The notes beneath the pieces were generated by a model that had not been told where the DNA came from, made no database searches, and saw only the letters and a list, made by a program, of their open reading frames with translations. Positions 8,223-16,636 of a stretch of DNA of 64,000 bases are shown here, one piece after another. Positions within the stretch are counted from its first letter, which is position 1. Every line of letters begins with the position of its first letter. A program made the position numbers and the translations under genes. The stretch comes from Parafannyhessea umbonata. Lineage in GTDB: Bacteria > Actinomycetota > Coriobacteriia > Coriobacteriales > Atopobiaceae. The DNA lies in contig NZ_JABAGR010000005.1 in the NCBI RefSeq assembly GCF_012844235.1, positions 62,001 to 126,000 of the forward strand. Direction: 5' to 3'.

Positions 8223-8836
8223 GGCTCTCCTCTCAGCGCGCTGCATACGACGGACACCTTGCCTCCCGCGCCCTCTCCCACAAGCGCGTCCAGCTCTCGC
8301 GCAAGACGCGCCACGGGGAGCCCCACGATGTTGAAGTAGTCCCCCTCGATCCCGCTCACGAGCAGCCGGCCGTGCCCCTGTATGCCGTACGAGCCCGCCT
8401 TGTCGCGCGGCTCGCCGCTTTGGACGTACGCGTCGATCTGGTCGGGCGAAAGCTCGAAGAACGTGACGGAGCTCGTCTCCACGAACGAGGCCTCGCCCGC
8501 GGGTGCCAGCATGCACACGCCCGTCGAGACGTGGTGCGTCCTTCCGGACAGGCGCGTCAGCATGGCGCGCGCGTCCTCGTCGTCGTGGGGCTTTCCCAGC
8601 TCCAGGCCGTCTATCCACACCGTGGTGTCCGCCGCGATGACGACCTGGCCCAGGAGCTTGTCGGGCAGGCCCTTCTCGCATGCGCGCGCCTTCTGGCACG
8701 CAAGGCGCAGCACGAGGCCGGTGGGAGACTCGCCGGGACGCGGGGTCTCGTCGATGTTCGCGGGGCGCACGACGGGCGAGAAGCCCATCTGCCGTAGCAG
8801 CTCGAGCCTGCGGGGCGAGCCAGATGCCAGGATCAT
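8207..8836 (-). CDS. maf: Maf-family nucleoside triphosphate pyrophosphatase
   Basis: A 209-residue protein beginning MILASGSPRRLELLRQMGF, the diagnostic Maf N-terminus. The acidic catalytic region appears as VIAADTTVWIDG, and GSYGIQG lies near the C-terminal third. Maf proteins hydrolyse non-canonical or pyrimidine nucleoside triphosphates to monophosphates, a housecleaning role. A short insertion, possibly AG-rich (DALVGEGAGGK), precedes the C-terminus. It overlaps the start of the P1 peptidase gene downstream. The exact nucleotide preference is not readable. Confidence 0.93.
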   Translation of the reverse strand: MILASGSPRRLELLRQMGFSPVVRPANIDETPRPGESPTGLVLRLACQKARACEKGLPDKLLGQVVIAADTTVWIDGLELGKPHDDEDARAMLTRLSGRTHHVSTGVCMLAPAGEASFVETSSVTFFELSPDQIDAYVQSGEPRDKAGSYGIQGHGRLLVSGIEGDYFNIVGLPVARLARELDALVGEGAGGKVSVVCSALRGEPCLGR

Positions 8837-8889
8837 GGCGTTCCTTTCCGGCGACGACTGCGCACGCGGGCGCGCGGCATGCGTCGCAC

Positions 8890-8917
8890 AAAAACGGGGC
8901 CGCCCGAGGGCGACCCC
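8890..8917 (-). terminator. Terminator after the ferredoxin gene
   Basis: On the minus strand a 9-bp stem with one G-T wobble and a CTCG loop is followed by GTTTTT. It lies just beyond the ferredoxin stop and before maf. Confidence 0.75.
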
Positions 8918-8954
8918 AACATTCTAGGCGAATCGCTGTGCGACGTGCCCGAGG

Positions 8955-9140
8955 CTACTCGACGGTGATGGCGCCGACGGGGCAGCCCTCCTCGGCCTCC
9001 TTGGCGGCATCCTCGTACTCCTCGGGGATGTCCTCGTCGATGGCGACGGCGACGCCCTCGTCGCCGATGCTGAAGACGGCGTCACACGTGCTCTCGCAGA
9101 GGCCGCAGCCGATGCACTCTTCGCTCACAGTAGCCTTCAT
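8955..9140 (-). CDS. Small [4Fe-4S] ferredoxin
   Basis: A 61-residue acidic protein. CIGCGLCESTC near residues 9-19 and the distal CPVGAI near 52-57 give the C-x2-C-x2-C ... CP ligand set of single-cluster bacterial ferredoxins of the Thermotoga type. It carries electrons at low potential in the cytoplasm, for example to the [FeFe]-hydrogenase whose end lies at the left edge. ATG 9140 is favoured over an upstream start because GAGAGG lies before it. It is flanked by a clear terminator and is likely monocistronic. Confidence 0.93.
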   Translation of the reverse strand: MKATVSEECIGCGLCESTCDAVFSIGDEGVAVAIDEDIPEEYEDAAKEAEEGCPVGAITVE

Positions 9141-9272
9141 GGTGAATTCCTCTCCTAGACCCTTGGGTCCCATACCCAAGTGGGTTACATGACTTTTTTA
9201 CTCTAAAGGGCGCCCGAGTTCTACCCCCAATCTCATATTTATTTTTCGGCCAGCGGCGGCAGGCTCCGTGCC

Positions 9273-10676
9273 TCAGCGTCTGCGCAGGATGGTTACGTCC
9301 TCAACGTGGTACGTCTGCGGGAACAGGTCCACGGGCGTGACGGATTGAACCGCGAACGCGCCTTCCTGCTCGAAGCGCGAGAGGTCGCGCGCGAGCGTCG
9401 CGGGGTCGCACGAGACGTACGCGATGGCGCGAGCGGGCTGACCGGATAGCTTGCGCACCACGTCCTGGGCAAGGCCGGCGCGCGGCGGGTCCACCACGAT
9501 CACGTCCGCGTCGGAATCCGGGAACTCGCGGTCGGCGTCACCGCCCACGGGGTCGGCGTTGTCGAGGCCGGCGCGCTCGAGGTTGCGCCTGAGGTCGCGC
9601 ACGGCGGGTCCGTAGGACTCGACGGCGTCCACCCACGAGGTCCTGCGCGCGAGCGGCAGCGTGAACGTCCCGGCGCCGGAATAGAGGTCCATCGCGACGT
9701 CCGACTCACCTGGCTCAAGGCCTGCGAGCACGAGGTCCACGAGCTTCTCGGCGCCCTTCGTGTTCACCTGGAAGAACGAGGGGGCGGAAACGGTCATGCG
9801 CTCGTCGCCGATGAGCTCCGTCCAGCTGCCCGCGCCCGAGAGGCGCTCCACGCCCACGACGCGGCGCGCCTTCTTCGGGCCCTTGGTGAGCACGCGCACG
9901 ATGGACGTGGCCGAGGTGGCGTCGCCCAGGATCTTCGCGGCCTGCGCGCGCGGGAACGCCCCCGGCTCCGTCCAGAGCGCCACCTCGACGTCGCGCGTCC
10001 GCCTGGAGGCGCGGATGCCCACGCGGTCGATGTCGAGCCCGTGCGAGTTCGACAGGTACGAGAGGGCGCCGGACACGGCCTTCGCGAGCTTCTGGTGACG
10101 TGACTCGAGCAGCAGGCAGCGGTCCACCCTGACCACCCCCGTGCCGCCGGCATCGTGCATGCCGATAACGGCTCGCTGGCCACGGCGCTCGAACGCGAGC
10201 TCGATCTTGTTGCGGTAGCCCCACGGCTCGCCAGGCTGGACGCATGGCGCCACGAGCTGACGGGCGCGGTCTGCGTCGAAGTGGCCGATGCGCGTGAGGG
10301 CGTCTACCACGTTGTCGCGCTTTGCCGCGAGCTGAGCCTGGTACGAGACGGACGCCCACGGGCAGCCGCCGCAGACGCCCGCGAACGGGCACGGCGACTG
10401 CACGCGGTCGGCCGACGGGTCCAGCACGCGCGTCACGCGCGCCTTCGAGAAGGACGGTCCGTCCTGCACGAGGGCCGCCTCCACGGTGTCGCCCGGGACG
10501 CCGCCCTGGACGAAGACGGTCTTGCCCTCGTCCGTGTGGGCGATGGCGTCCGCCCCGTAGGCGAGCCTCTCTATCTTGAGGGTGAGCAGGGGCCCGTCCT
10601 GCGGGCGGGGCGCCTGCTGTGGTGCGATGGGCCTTTGGCGGGCGCTGCCGCCGTGGTTGTTATGGTGCGTGGGCAC
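9273..10676 (-). CDS. 23S rRNA (uracil-C5)-methyltransferase, RlmD/TrmA family
   Basis: A 467-residue SAM-dependent RNA methyltransferase. A TRAM-like beta domain spans about residues 30-90. Cys96, Cys102, Cys105 and Cys187 match the C-x5-C-x2-C ... C [4Fe-4S] pattern. The methyltransferase part shows DLYSGAGTFTLPLARR (SAM binding), DPPRAGL and YVSCDPATLARDL with the catalytic cysteine. It makes m5U in rRNA or tRNA; which position cannot be told. The GTG at 10676 has AAGGAG 6 bases upstream and shares one base with the ppk stop (TAGTG), so translation is coupled to ppk. A Pro/Gln-rich N-terminal leader of about 28 residues is present. Confidence 0.9.
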   Translation of the reverse strand: MPTHHNNHGGSARQRPIAPQQAPRPQDGPLLTLKIERLAYGADAIAHTDEGKTVFVQGGVPGDTVEAALVQDGPSFSKARVTRVLDPSADRVQSPCPFAGVCGGCPWASVSYQAQLAAKRDNVVDALTRIGHFDADRARQLVAPCVQPGEPWGYRNKIELAFERRGQRAVIGMHDAGGTGVVRVDRCLLLESRHQKLAKAVSGALSYLSNSHGLDIDRVGIRASRRTRDVEVALWTEPGAFPRAQAAKILGDATSATSIVRVLTKGPKKARRVVGVERLSGAGSWTELIGDERMTVSAPSFFQVNTKGAEKLVDLVLAGLEPGESDVAMDLYSGAGTFTLPLARRTSWVDAVESYGPAVRDLRRNLERAGLDNADPVGGDADREFPDSDADVIVVDPPRAGLAQDVVRKLSGQPARAIAYVSCDPATLARDLSRFEQEGAFAVQSVTPVDLFPQTYHVEDVTILRRR

Positions 10677-13504
10677 TAACGACTCCTTCGCGTAAGGTTT
10701 CCGGTAAAGAGCTCCGCAAAGCCGAGCCCGATGAGCTTGAGGGCGACTGCGAAGCGGTTGGGCCTGCGGATCTCGATGGACGTGGTCTGGGCGTCGCCGC
10801 GGGACGTGCGCTCGGAGGGCGGCTCTTCCTCGATTACGCGGGCGTCCACGGGCGCGGGCTGCGGCTTGGACTCGGGCTGCGGCGCCGGCTTGCCCTCGGG
10901 CTTCGGCTCGCTTGCCGCCGGGACCTCCGGGGCCGCGGCCGGCACGTGCTCGTCGTTGGGGGCGGCCTCCGCGGGGGAGGGCGCCTCGTCCTTCTCGGCC
11001 GAGCTCATGTGCTTGGGAGCCGTGGGCGTAGCCGGCGCGGGGGCCTCGCCTGCGGTCGGCGCGGGCTCGGCGTGCGACGCGGCCGCCGCGGCGTGCGACT
11101 CGCCGCCGATGCCCAGTATCTGGCGCTCTTCGCGCACGAACTCCCTTGGCGTCACGATGCGTGTCCTGACCTGCGGCTCGCCGTCCACATCCACCTCGTA
11201 GCGGCCTATGCGCGGCAGCGCCTGCAGCGTCTGGCTCGCGTCCGCCTCGAGCATGGGGTTCGCCTTTGCCACGAGCGACGCGTCCACCGCGGCGTCCGCG
11301 TACTCCTCGGTCTGGAGGTACGCCTTGGCAAGCAGCAGCTCCTGCGCGTCGATCCGGGGTTCGTCCGCCGCGGGCGCCAGCTTCTCCCACGTGCCCTCGC
11401 GCGTGAGCCTGCGTGCCTTCACGTTGTCTGCAAGCTGTAGGTTCACGAACTCGATCACGCGCTCCTTGCACGCGGGGTCGAGCACGGGGTACGCGATCTC
11501 GACGCGGCGCTCGGTGTTGCGGGTCATCATGTCCGCGCTGGAGAGGTACAGGATGTCCGTGTCCACGCCAAACGCGTACACGCGCGCGTGCTCCAGGAAG
11601 CGCCCCACGATCTGGTGGGCGATGAGACCCTCCGTCTTGTGCGGGATGTCCGCCTTGATGCAGCAGATGCCGCGAATCACCAGCATAACGCGCACGCCGG
11701 CAAAGCACGCCTCGGAAATCTTGTCGATAACGTCACGGTCCGTGAGGGAGTTCATCTTCATGAACACCTGCGCGGGCTCGCCGGCGCGCGCACGGCCGAT
11801 CTCACGGTTCAGGCCACGCATCACCAGCGGCTTCAGGCCGGACGGTGCGACGCCCAGGTAGCTGTAGCTGCCCTTCAGGTTGCCAAGCGACAGGTTCCTG
11901 AAGAACGTGTTGCCGTCCTCCGCGATGCCCCTGTGCGCCGTGAGCAGCATGAAGTCAGAGTAGAGCTTCGCCGTCTTCTCGTTGAAGTTTCCGGTGCCCA
12001 GGCAGGTGATCCTGCTGATGCCAGACTCGTCGTGGTACGTGATCTGGCAGATCTTGGAGTGGACCTTGAAGCCCTCCTGCCCGTAGATCACCGTGCAGCC
12101 CGCCTGCTCCAGCCTGTCCGCCCACTCGATGTTGTTCGCCTCGTCAAAGCGGGCGCGCAGCTCCATCAGGACGGTGACCTCCTTGCCGTTCTCGGACGCG
12201 GCTATGAGGCTCTCGCAGAGCTTCGAGCGCTTCGCGACGCGGTACAGCGTGATCTTGATGGAGATGCACGCGTCGTCGCCGGAGGCCTCGCGCAGCAGCT
12301 GCAGCAGGGGGGACATGCTCTCGTAGGGATAGGTGAGAAGAACGTCGTGGTCCTCCACCTGCGGCCGCATCGGACGCGAGGCGTCCACCATGGGCGAGAC
12401 CTGCGGTACGAACGGGTCGAAGACGAGGGCGGGGCGGAAGGCCTCCGGGATCTTTCCCTCGAGCCCGTACACGTAGCCGTCCAGGTCGAGCGGCATGTCG
12501 GTCTGGAACACGCGCTTGCTCGTGAGGCCGAGCCGCTCCCGAACCTCCGTCAGCTGCTCCTCGGGGAGGTAGCCCTCGACCTCCAGGCGCACCGGCTGCA
12601 GGCGCTGCCTGCGCTTCAGCACCTTCTTCATGTGCTGGCGGTAGTCCTCCTCCTCCTCGACGCCTTCGCCGTCGGGGTCGATGTCCGCGTTTCTCGTCAC
12701 GCGGATCACGGCGGAGGCGGTGGGGGCATAGTCGCCAAAGCAGCCGCTCAGCATCTCGAGCATCGCGTCCTCCATCAGGATGTAGCGATACTCGCGCTCC
12801 GTCGAGGGGAGCTTGATGACGCGCCCGAGCGAGGTGGGGACCTCCACGATGCCCAGAAGGCCCTTCTCGTCCTCCCCGTCAAGCGCGCACGTCACGTACA
12901 GGTTGCCGTTGCGGAGGTTGGGGAAGGGGTGTCTGGGGTCGATGATCATGGGAGATATGATCGGCGCGATGGACAGGTCGTACGTGCGCTTGATCTGCGC
13001 CCTGTCCGCATCCGTCAGGTCCTCGCTCGCGACGCGCGTGAGGCCGTGCTCGGCAAGGCTCCTCTCGATCGAGGCGAACGCGCGCCCCTGCCGCGCGATG
13101 AGTTCCGGCAGCATCCCGAGCACGGTGTCGATCTGCTCGGACGGCGTCTGGTTCGACTTGTTCTCGCGCGGCTGGTGCTTGAGCAGCGTCAGGTCGCTCA
13201 GGCCGCCGATCCTGATCATGAACCACTCGTCGAGGTTGCTCCCGAAGATGGAGACGAACTTCAGCCGCTCGAACAGGGGAACGGTCTCGTCGAACGCCTC
13301 GTCCAGCACGCGGTTGTCGAAGCGTAGCCAGCTGACCTCCCTGTTCTGCGTATACGAGAAGTCCCGGGCCTTCGCATGGGCGTCCTTCTGGTCCTTCGCG
13401 CTCACGTACTTCGCGGCCCGCTTCTCGAGGGCCGCCTCGGTGTGCTCAAAGTCGGTCGTGGAGTCCGCGGCCGTCGCCTTGTCCTTATTCTTCTTCTTTC
13501 CCAT
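10676..13504 (-). CDS. ppk: Polyphosphate kinase 1 with a long C-terminal tail
   Basis: A 942-residue Ppk1, well above the family's usual 690-740. It polymerises the gamma phosphate of ATP into polyphosphate. The N-terminal domain begins NREVSWLRFDNRVLDEA. The core has GFKVHSKIC, holding the likely autophosphorylated histidine, and RFLEHARVYAFG then SSADMMTRNTERRVE. About 147 residues at the end are a Pro/Ala/Glu-rich low-complexity segment that closes with a hydrophobic amphipathic stretch (RFAVALKLIGLGFAELF). This tail is not part of the known enzyme and could be a membrane or protein anchor. ATG 13504 follows GGAAGG. No ppx gene is adjacent. Confidence 0.93.
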   Translation of the reverse strand: MGKKKNKDKATAADSTTDFEHTEAALEKRAAKYVSAKDQKDAHAKARDFSYTQNREVSWLRFDNRVLDEAFDETVPLFERLKFVSIFGSNLDEWFMIRIGGLSDLTLLKHQPRENKSNQTPSEQIDTVLGMLPELIARQGRAFASIERSLAEHGLTRVASEDLTDADRAQIKRTYDLSIAPIISPMIIDPRHPFPNLRNGNLYVTCALDGEDEKGLLGIVEVPTSLGRVIKLPSTEREYRYILMEDAMLEMLSGCFGDYAPTASAVIRVTRNADIDPDGEGVEEEEDYRQHMKKVLKRRQRLQPVRLEVEGYLPEEQLTEVRERLGLTSKRVFQTDMPLDLDGYVYGLEGKIPEAFRPALVFDPFVPQVSPMVDASRPMRPQVEDHDVLLTYPYESMSPLLQLLREASGDDACISIKITLYRVAKRSKLCESLIAASENGKEVTVLMELRARFDEANNIEWADRLEQAGCTVIYGQEGFKVHSKICQITYHDESGISRITCLGTGNFNEKTAKLYSDFMLLTAHRGIAEDGNTFFRNLSLGNLKGSYSYLGVAPSGLKPLVMRGLNREIGRARAGEPAQVFMKMNSLTDRDVIDKISEACFAGVRVMLVIRGICCIKADIPHKTEGLIAHQIVGRFLEHARVYAFGVDTDILYLSSADMMTRNTERRVEIAYPVLDPACKERVIEFVNLQLADNVKARRLTREGTWEKLAPAADEPRIDAQELLLAKAYLQTEEYADAAVDASLVAKANPMLEADASQTLQALPRIGRYEVDVDGEPQVRTRIVTPREFVREERQILGIGGESHAAAAASHAEPAPTAGEAPAPATPTAPKHMSSAEKDEAPSPAEAAPNDEHVPAAAPEVPAASEPKPEGKPAPQPESKPQPAPVDARVIEEEPPSERTSRGDAQTTSIEIRRPNRFAVALKLIGLGFAELFTGNLTRRSR

Positions 13505-14114
13505 TGCCTTCCGTCCGTCCCGAGTCGCCTTGGCCTCCGCGTGCCAAGGGCATGGCGCGCGGCTGGTGTAGGTATTAGATTTTATCGCTCGAACGGGCAC
13601 GGCGTCGCTCGTCGGCCAATCATTACGCAGACGTAACCGCGGGGCGACGTAGCGTCCACGGGACTTCCCGCGTGGGGGGGCAGCGTACGCGTGGCGATTC
13701 GTTTTCCCCGCATATATGGTGTTGTCGTAATAGTGAATATAAGCTCATTTTGATAGTATATTTATGCTGTCAATAACGCGTTTGAGTCACTGGGCTGATT
13801 ACGCTCTTTTGCGCGGGTAGTTTCTAATAGTGCACGATAGGAATCTAGAAATATGCAGGTAAAGACAGCGTAAACTCAACTCAACCAAACCAAATGAACC
13901 GTTTGGGGGCGCTTTGCTACCGTTCCCCCAACAAGAAAAACTTTGCCTATTTCGAAAAAAGTTATTGGATATAGTTGGTTTTGGCGTTATTGTTGGAGCT
14001 GCAAGTTCGACGCCAGTTTCCGAGTCAGCTCGCTGGTTTGGTAGCACGTAGCGATTGCAGCGTCTTATTCATCTCGTTAGTCGGGTTTACCCGACGCGAA
14101 AGGAGTGGGAGGAC
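13505..14114. other. 610-base intergenic region upstream of arcA
   Basis: This lies between divergent ppk and arcA and is visibly richer in A and T than its neighbours from about 13690 to 14000. It holds TTGGGGG/CCCCCAA arms (13903-13909 with 13925-13931, 15-base loop) and a GTCGGG-TTTA-CCCGAC hairpin at 14080-14095 just before the arcA ribosome site. No convincing gene is present; short open frames lack ribosome sites and family features. It probably contains the promoter and control sites of arginine catabolism, such as ArgR or anaerobic sites, but no clean box could be assigned. Confidence 0.5.
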
Positions 14115-15368
14115 ATGGCTAACGGACTCTACGTCCACAGCGAGATCGGTCCCCTGAAGAAGGTTTGCCTTCACCGCCCCGGCGAGGAGCTCCTGAACCT
14201 CACCCCGGACGACCTCGAGCGCCTTCTGTTCGACGACATCCCCTTCCTGGAGGTCGCACAGGCCGAGCACGACAAGTTCGCCGAGCTGCTCCGCGAGCAG
14301 GGCGTCGAGGTTCTCTACCTTGAGAAGCTCGTTGCCGAGGCTCTCGATGCCGCAGGCTCCCGCGAGGAGTTCACGCAGCAGTGGCTGAACGAGTCTGGTC
14401 TCAAGGGCAAGGAGGCTCGTGCCGCCGTCAAGGAGTACATGGACTCCATCAAGGACACGAAGGCCTTCGTCGACAAGTGCATCGCAGGTCTCCGCAAGAA
14501 CGAGATCGACCTGCCCGTCAGGTCCAGCAGCACCCTGTCCGAGCTCGTCGGTACCGACCAGGACGGCGAGACCGATCTTCTCGTCGACCCGATGCCGAAC
14601 ACCTACTTCACCCGCGACCCGTTCGCGGTCGTCGGCCGTGGTGTGAACCTGAACCACATGTTCTCTGTCACGCGCAACCGCGAGACGCTGCTCGGCAAGT
14701 ACATCTTCCGCGATCACCCCGATTACAAGGACGCTCCGCTCTGGTACCGTCGTGACAGCGCGTTCCACACCGAGGGTGGCGACGTCCTGAACATCAACGC
14801 CCACACCCTCGCAATCGGCATCTCGCAGCGCACCCAGGCTGCCGCCATCGACGCCCTCGCACAGAACATGTTCTGGGGCGACAACGCCGAGAAGTGCGAG
14901 ATCACCGACATCTACGCCTTCAACATCCCCGTGTCCCGTGCCTTCATGCACCTCGACACCGTGTTCACCCAGATCGATGTTGACAAGTTCACCATCCACC
15001 CGGGCATCATGGGCACCCTGCAGGTCTTCAGGCTCACCAAGGGCGCTGCCGAGGGCGAGGTCAAGATCGAGGAGCTCAACGACACCCTCGAGCACATCCT
15101 CGAGAAGGCCACCGGCGTCGACGCCATCAAGCTCATCAAGTGCGGTGGCGGCGACCCCGTTGCGGCTGCGCGCGAGCAGTGGAACGACGGCTCCAACACC
15201 CTGGCTGTCGCACCTGGCAAGATCTGCGTCTACCAGCGCAACTCCGTCACCAACGACGTTCTGTACAAGGAGGGCCTCGACCTCATCGTCGTGCCGTCCG
15301 CAGAGCTGTCCCGTGGTCGTGGCGGTCCCCGCTGCATGAGCATGCCGTTCGAGCGTGAGGACATCTAA
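14115..15368 (+). CDS. arcA: Arginine deiminase
   Basis: A 417-residue protein that hydrolyses L-arginine to citrulline and ammonia, the first step of the arginine deiminase pathway. Family motifs include FTRDPFAV near residue 165, HTEGGDVLNIN, FMHLDTVFTQID and the C-terminal GGPRCMSMPFEREDI with catalytic Cys407. Length is typical. The ATG at 14115 follows GGGAGG. The gene is rich in preferred codons, which suggests strong expression. It is followed by two hairpins and then arcB, so arcAB probably form one transcript with differential stability. Confidence 0.97.
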   Translation: MANGLYVHSEIGPLKKVCLHRPGEELLNLTPDDLERLLFDDIPFLEVAQAEHDKFAELLREQGVEVLYLEKLVAEALDAAGSREEFTQQWLNESGLKGKEARAAVKEYMDSIKDTKAFVDKCIAGLRKNEIDLPVRSSSTLSELVGTDQDGETDLLVDPMPNTYFTRDPFAVVGRGVNLNHMFSVTRNRETLLGKYIFRDHPDYKDAPLWYRRDSAFHTEGGDVLNINAHTLAIGISQRTQAAAIDALAQNMFWGDNAEKCEITDIYAFNIPVSRAFMHLDTVFTQIDVDKFTIHPGIMGTLQVFRLTKGAAEGEVKIEELNDTLEHILEKATGVDAIKLIKCGGGDPVAAAREQWNDGSNTLAVAPGKICVYQRNSVTNDVLYKEGLDLIVVPSAELSRGRGGPRCMSMPFEREDI

Positions 15369-15391
15369 GTCCTAGCTAACCTTTGGCTAGA

Positions 15392-15415
15392 CCGGGGACG
15401 CCTCGGCGTCCCCGG
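15392..15415 (+). terminator. Strong hairpin between arcA and arcB
   Basis: A 10-bp GC-rich stem (CCGGGGACGC with GCGTCCCCGG) has the stable loop CTCG. A smaller CTAGC/GCTAG stem (15372-15390) precedes it. No T-run follows, so it is better read as a processing or stability hairpin or a leaky terminator. Confidence 0.55.
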
Positions 15416-15486
15416 CATTAGTACGTTTAGTCAGACTGCATACCCACCAAAAAGTGCGTTGGGGTGCAGATATAGAAAGGAACAAC

Positions 15487-16482
15487 ATGGGCGTCAATCT
15501 TCGTGGCCGTCACTTCCTGAAGCTTCTGGACTTCACTCCCGAGGAGATCAACTACCTCCTGGACCTCTCCACCGACTTCAAGAACATGAAGCGCGCCGGC
15601 GTTCCCCACCGTTACCTCGAGGGCAAGAACGTGGCCCTTCTCTTCGAGAAGACCTCCACTCGTACCCGCTGCTCCTTCGAGGTCGGCGCCTATGACCTCG
15701 GCATGGGCTGCACCTACCTTGACCCCAGCGGCTCCCAGATGGGCCACAAGGAGTCCATCGCCGATACTGCCCGCGTCCTCGGCCGCATGTTCGACGGCAT
15801 CGAGTACCGTGGCTTCGAGCAGTCCAAGGTCGAGGAGCTCGCCAAGTACGCCGGCGTCCCCGTCTGGAACGGCCTGACCAACGAGTTCCACCCCACCCAG
15901 ATGCTCGCTGACATCCTCACCATGAAGGAGAACTTCAACAACGACATCAAGGGCCGTCAGCTCACGTTCATGGGCGACGCTGGCAACAACGTCGGCAACT
16001 CCCTCATGGTCGTCTGCGCCAAGCTCGGCGTCAACTTCGTCGCCTGCGGCCCCAAGGAGAACATGCCTTCCGCCGACCTGGTCAAGGAGTGCGAGGCCAT
16101 CGCGGCCCAGAACGGCTCCACCGTCAAGCTGACCGAGGACGTCCACGAGGGCGTCAAGGATGCCGACGCGATCTACACCGACATCTGGGTCTCCATGGGC
16201 GAGCCGGACGAGCTCTACAAGAAGCGCATCCCTCTGATGGAGCCGTACCGCGTCACCTCCGACGTCATGAGCCAGGCCCACGACGACTGCATCTTCCTGC
16301 ACTGCCTGCCCTCCTTCCACGACACCAACACCAAGAAGGGTGCCGAGGTCGCCGAGAAGTTCGGCATCACCGAGATGGAGGTCACGAACGAGGTCTTCGA
16401 GTCCCGTGCCTCCAAGGTCTTCGACGAGGCCGAGAACCGTATGCACACCATCAAGGCCGTCATGTACGCGACCCTGAAGTAG
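15487..16482 (+). CDS. arcB: Ornithine carbamoyltransferase (catabolic)
   Basis: A 331-residue protein. Carbamoyl phosphate binding is shown by STRTR at residues 57-61 (in [12 protein letters not shown]). FHPTQ lies in the middle and HCLPSFHD near the C-terminus, the ornithine-binding loop. In the arginine deiminase pathway it converts citrulline and phosphate to ornithine and carbamoyl phosphate. The catabolic role is inferred from its position directly after arcA. AAAGGAAC precedes the ATG. A strong terminator follows. Carbamate kinase, which makes ATP from carbamoyl phosphate, is not seen in the window. Confidence 0.96.
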   Translation: MGVNLRGRHFLKLLDFTPEEINYLLDLSTDFKNMKRAGVPHRYLEGKNVALLFEKTSTRTRCSFEVGAYDLGMGCTYLDPSGSQMGHKESIADTARVLGRMFDGIEYRGFEQSKVEELAKYAGVPVWNGLTNEFHPTQMLADILTMKENFNNDIKGRQLTFMGDAGNNVGNSLMVVCAKLGVNFVACGPKENMPSADLVKECEAIAAQNGSTVKLTEDVHEGVKDADAIYTDIWVSMGEPDELYKKRIPLMEPYRVTSDVMSQAHDDCIFLHCLPSFHDTNTKKGAEVAEKFGITEMEVTNEVFESRASKVFDEAENRMHTIKAVMYATLK

Positions 16483-16502
16483 TCAGGTCGTAGCATACTG
16501 TT

Positions 16503-16535
16503 GAGCCTCCGCGGCTTGACCGCGGAGGCTCTTTT
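16503..16535 (+). terminator. Rho-independent terminator after arcB
   Basis: A perfect 12-bp stem (GAGCCTCCGCGG with CCGCGGAGGCTC) encloses a 5-base loop and is followed by TTTT. Confidence 0.92.
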
Positions 16536-16552
16536 GATGCCTCGGTTGCAAA

Positions 16553-16580
16553 TTGTATTTTTAATGTTCGAAACTATAAA
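16553..16580 (+). promoter_or_regulatory. Candidate arcD promoter
   Basis: TTGTAT (16553-16558) and TATAAA (16575-16580) are separated by 16 bp within an AT-rich stretch that follows the arcB terminator. It would start transcription about 50 bases before the arcD ATG. Confidence 0.5.
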
Positions 16581-16636
16581 ACAATTTATTAAATATGTTG
16601 TTTTATGGGTGTCCCTTACATAAAGGGAGGATTTTC

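Noticed and set aside
13725-13780. Possible ARG box or FNR site before arcA
   Set aside because: TGAATATAAGCTCA and TTGATA fragments only partly match; arms and spacing do not fit either consensus.
13799-14047. 82-codon minus-strand open frame in the arcA upstream region
   Set aside because: No ribosome site, no family features, and it lies within an AT-rich control region where random frames are expected.
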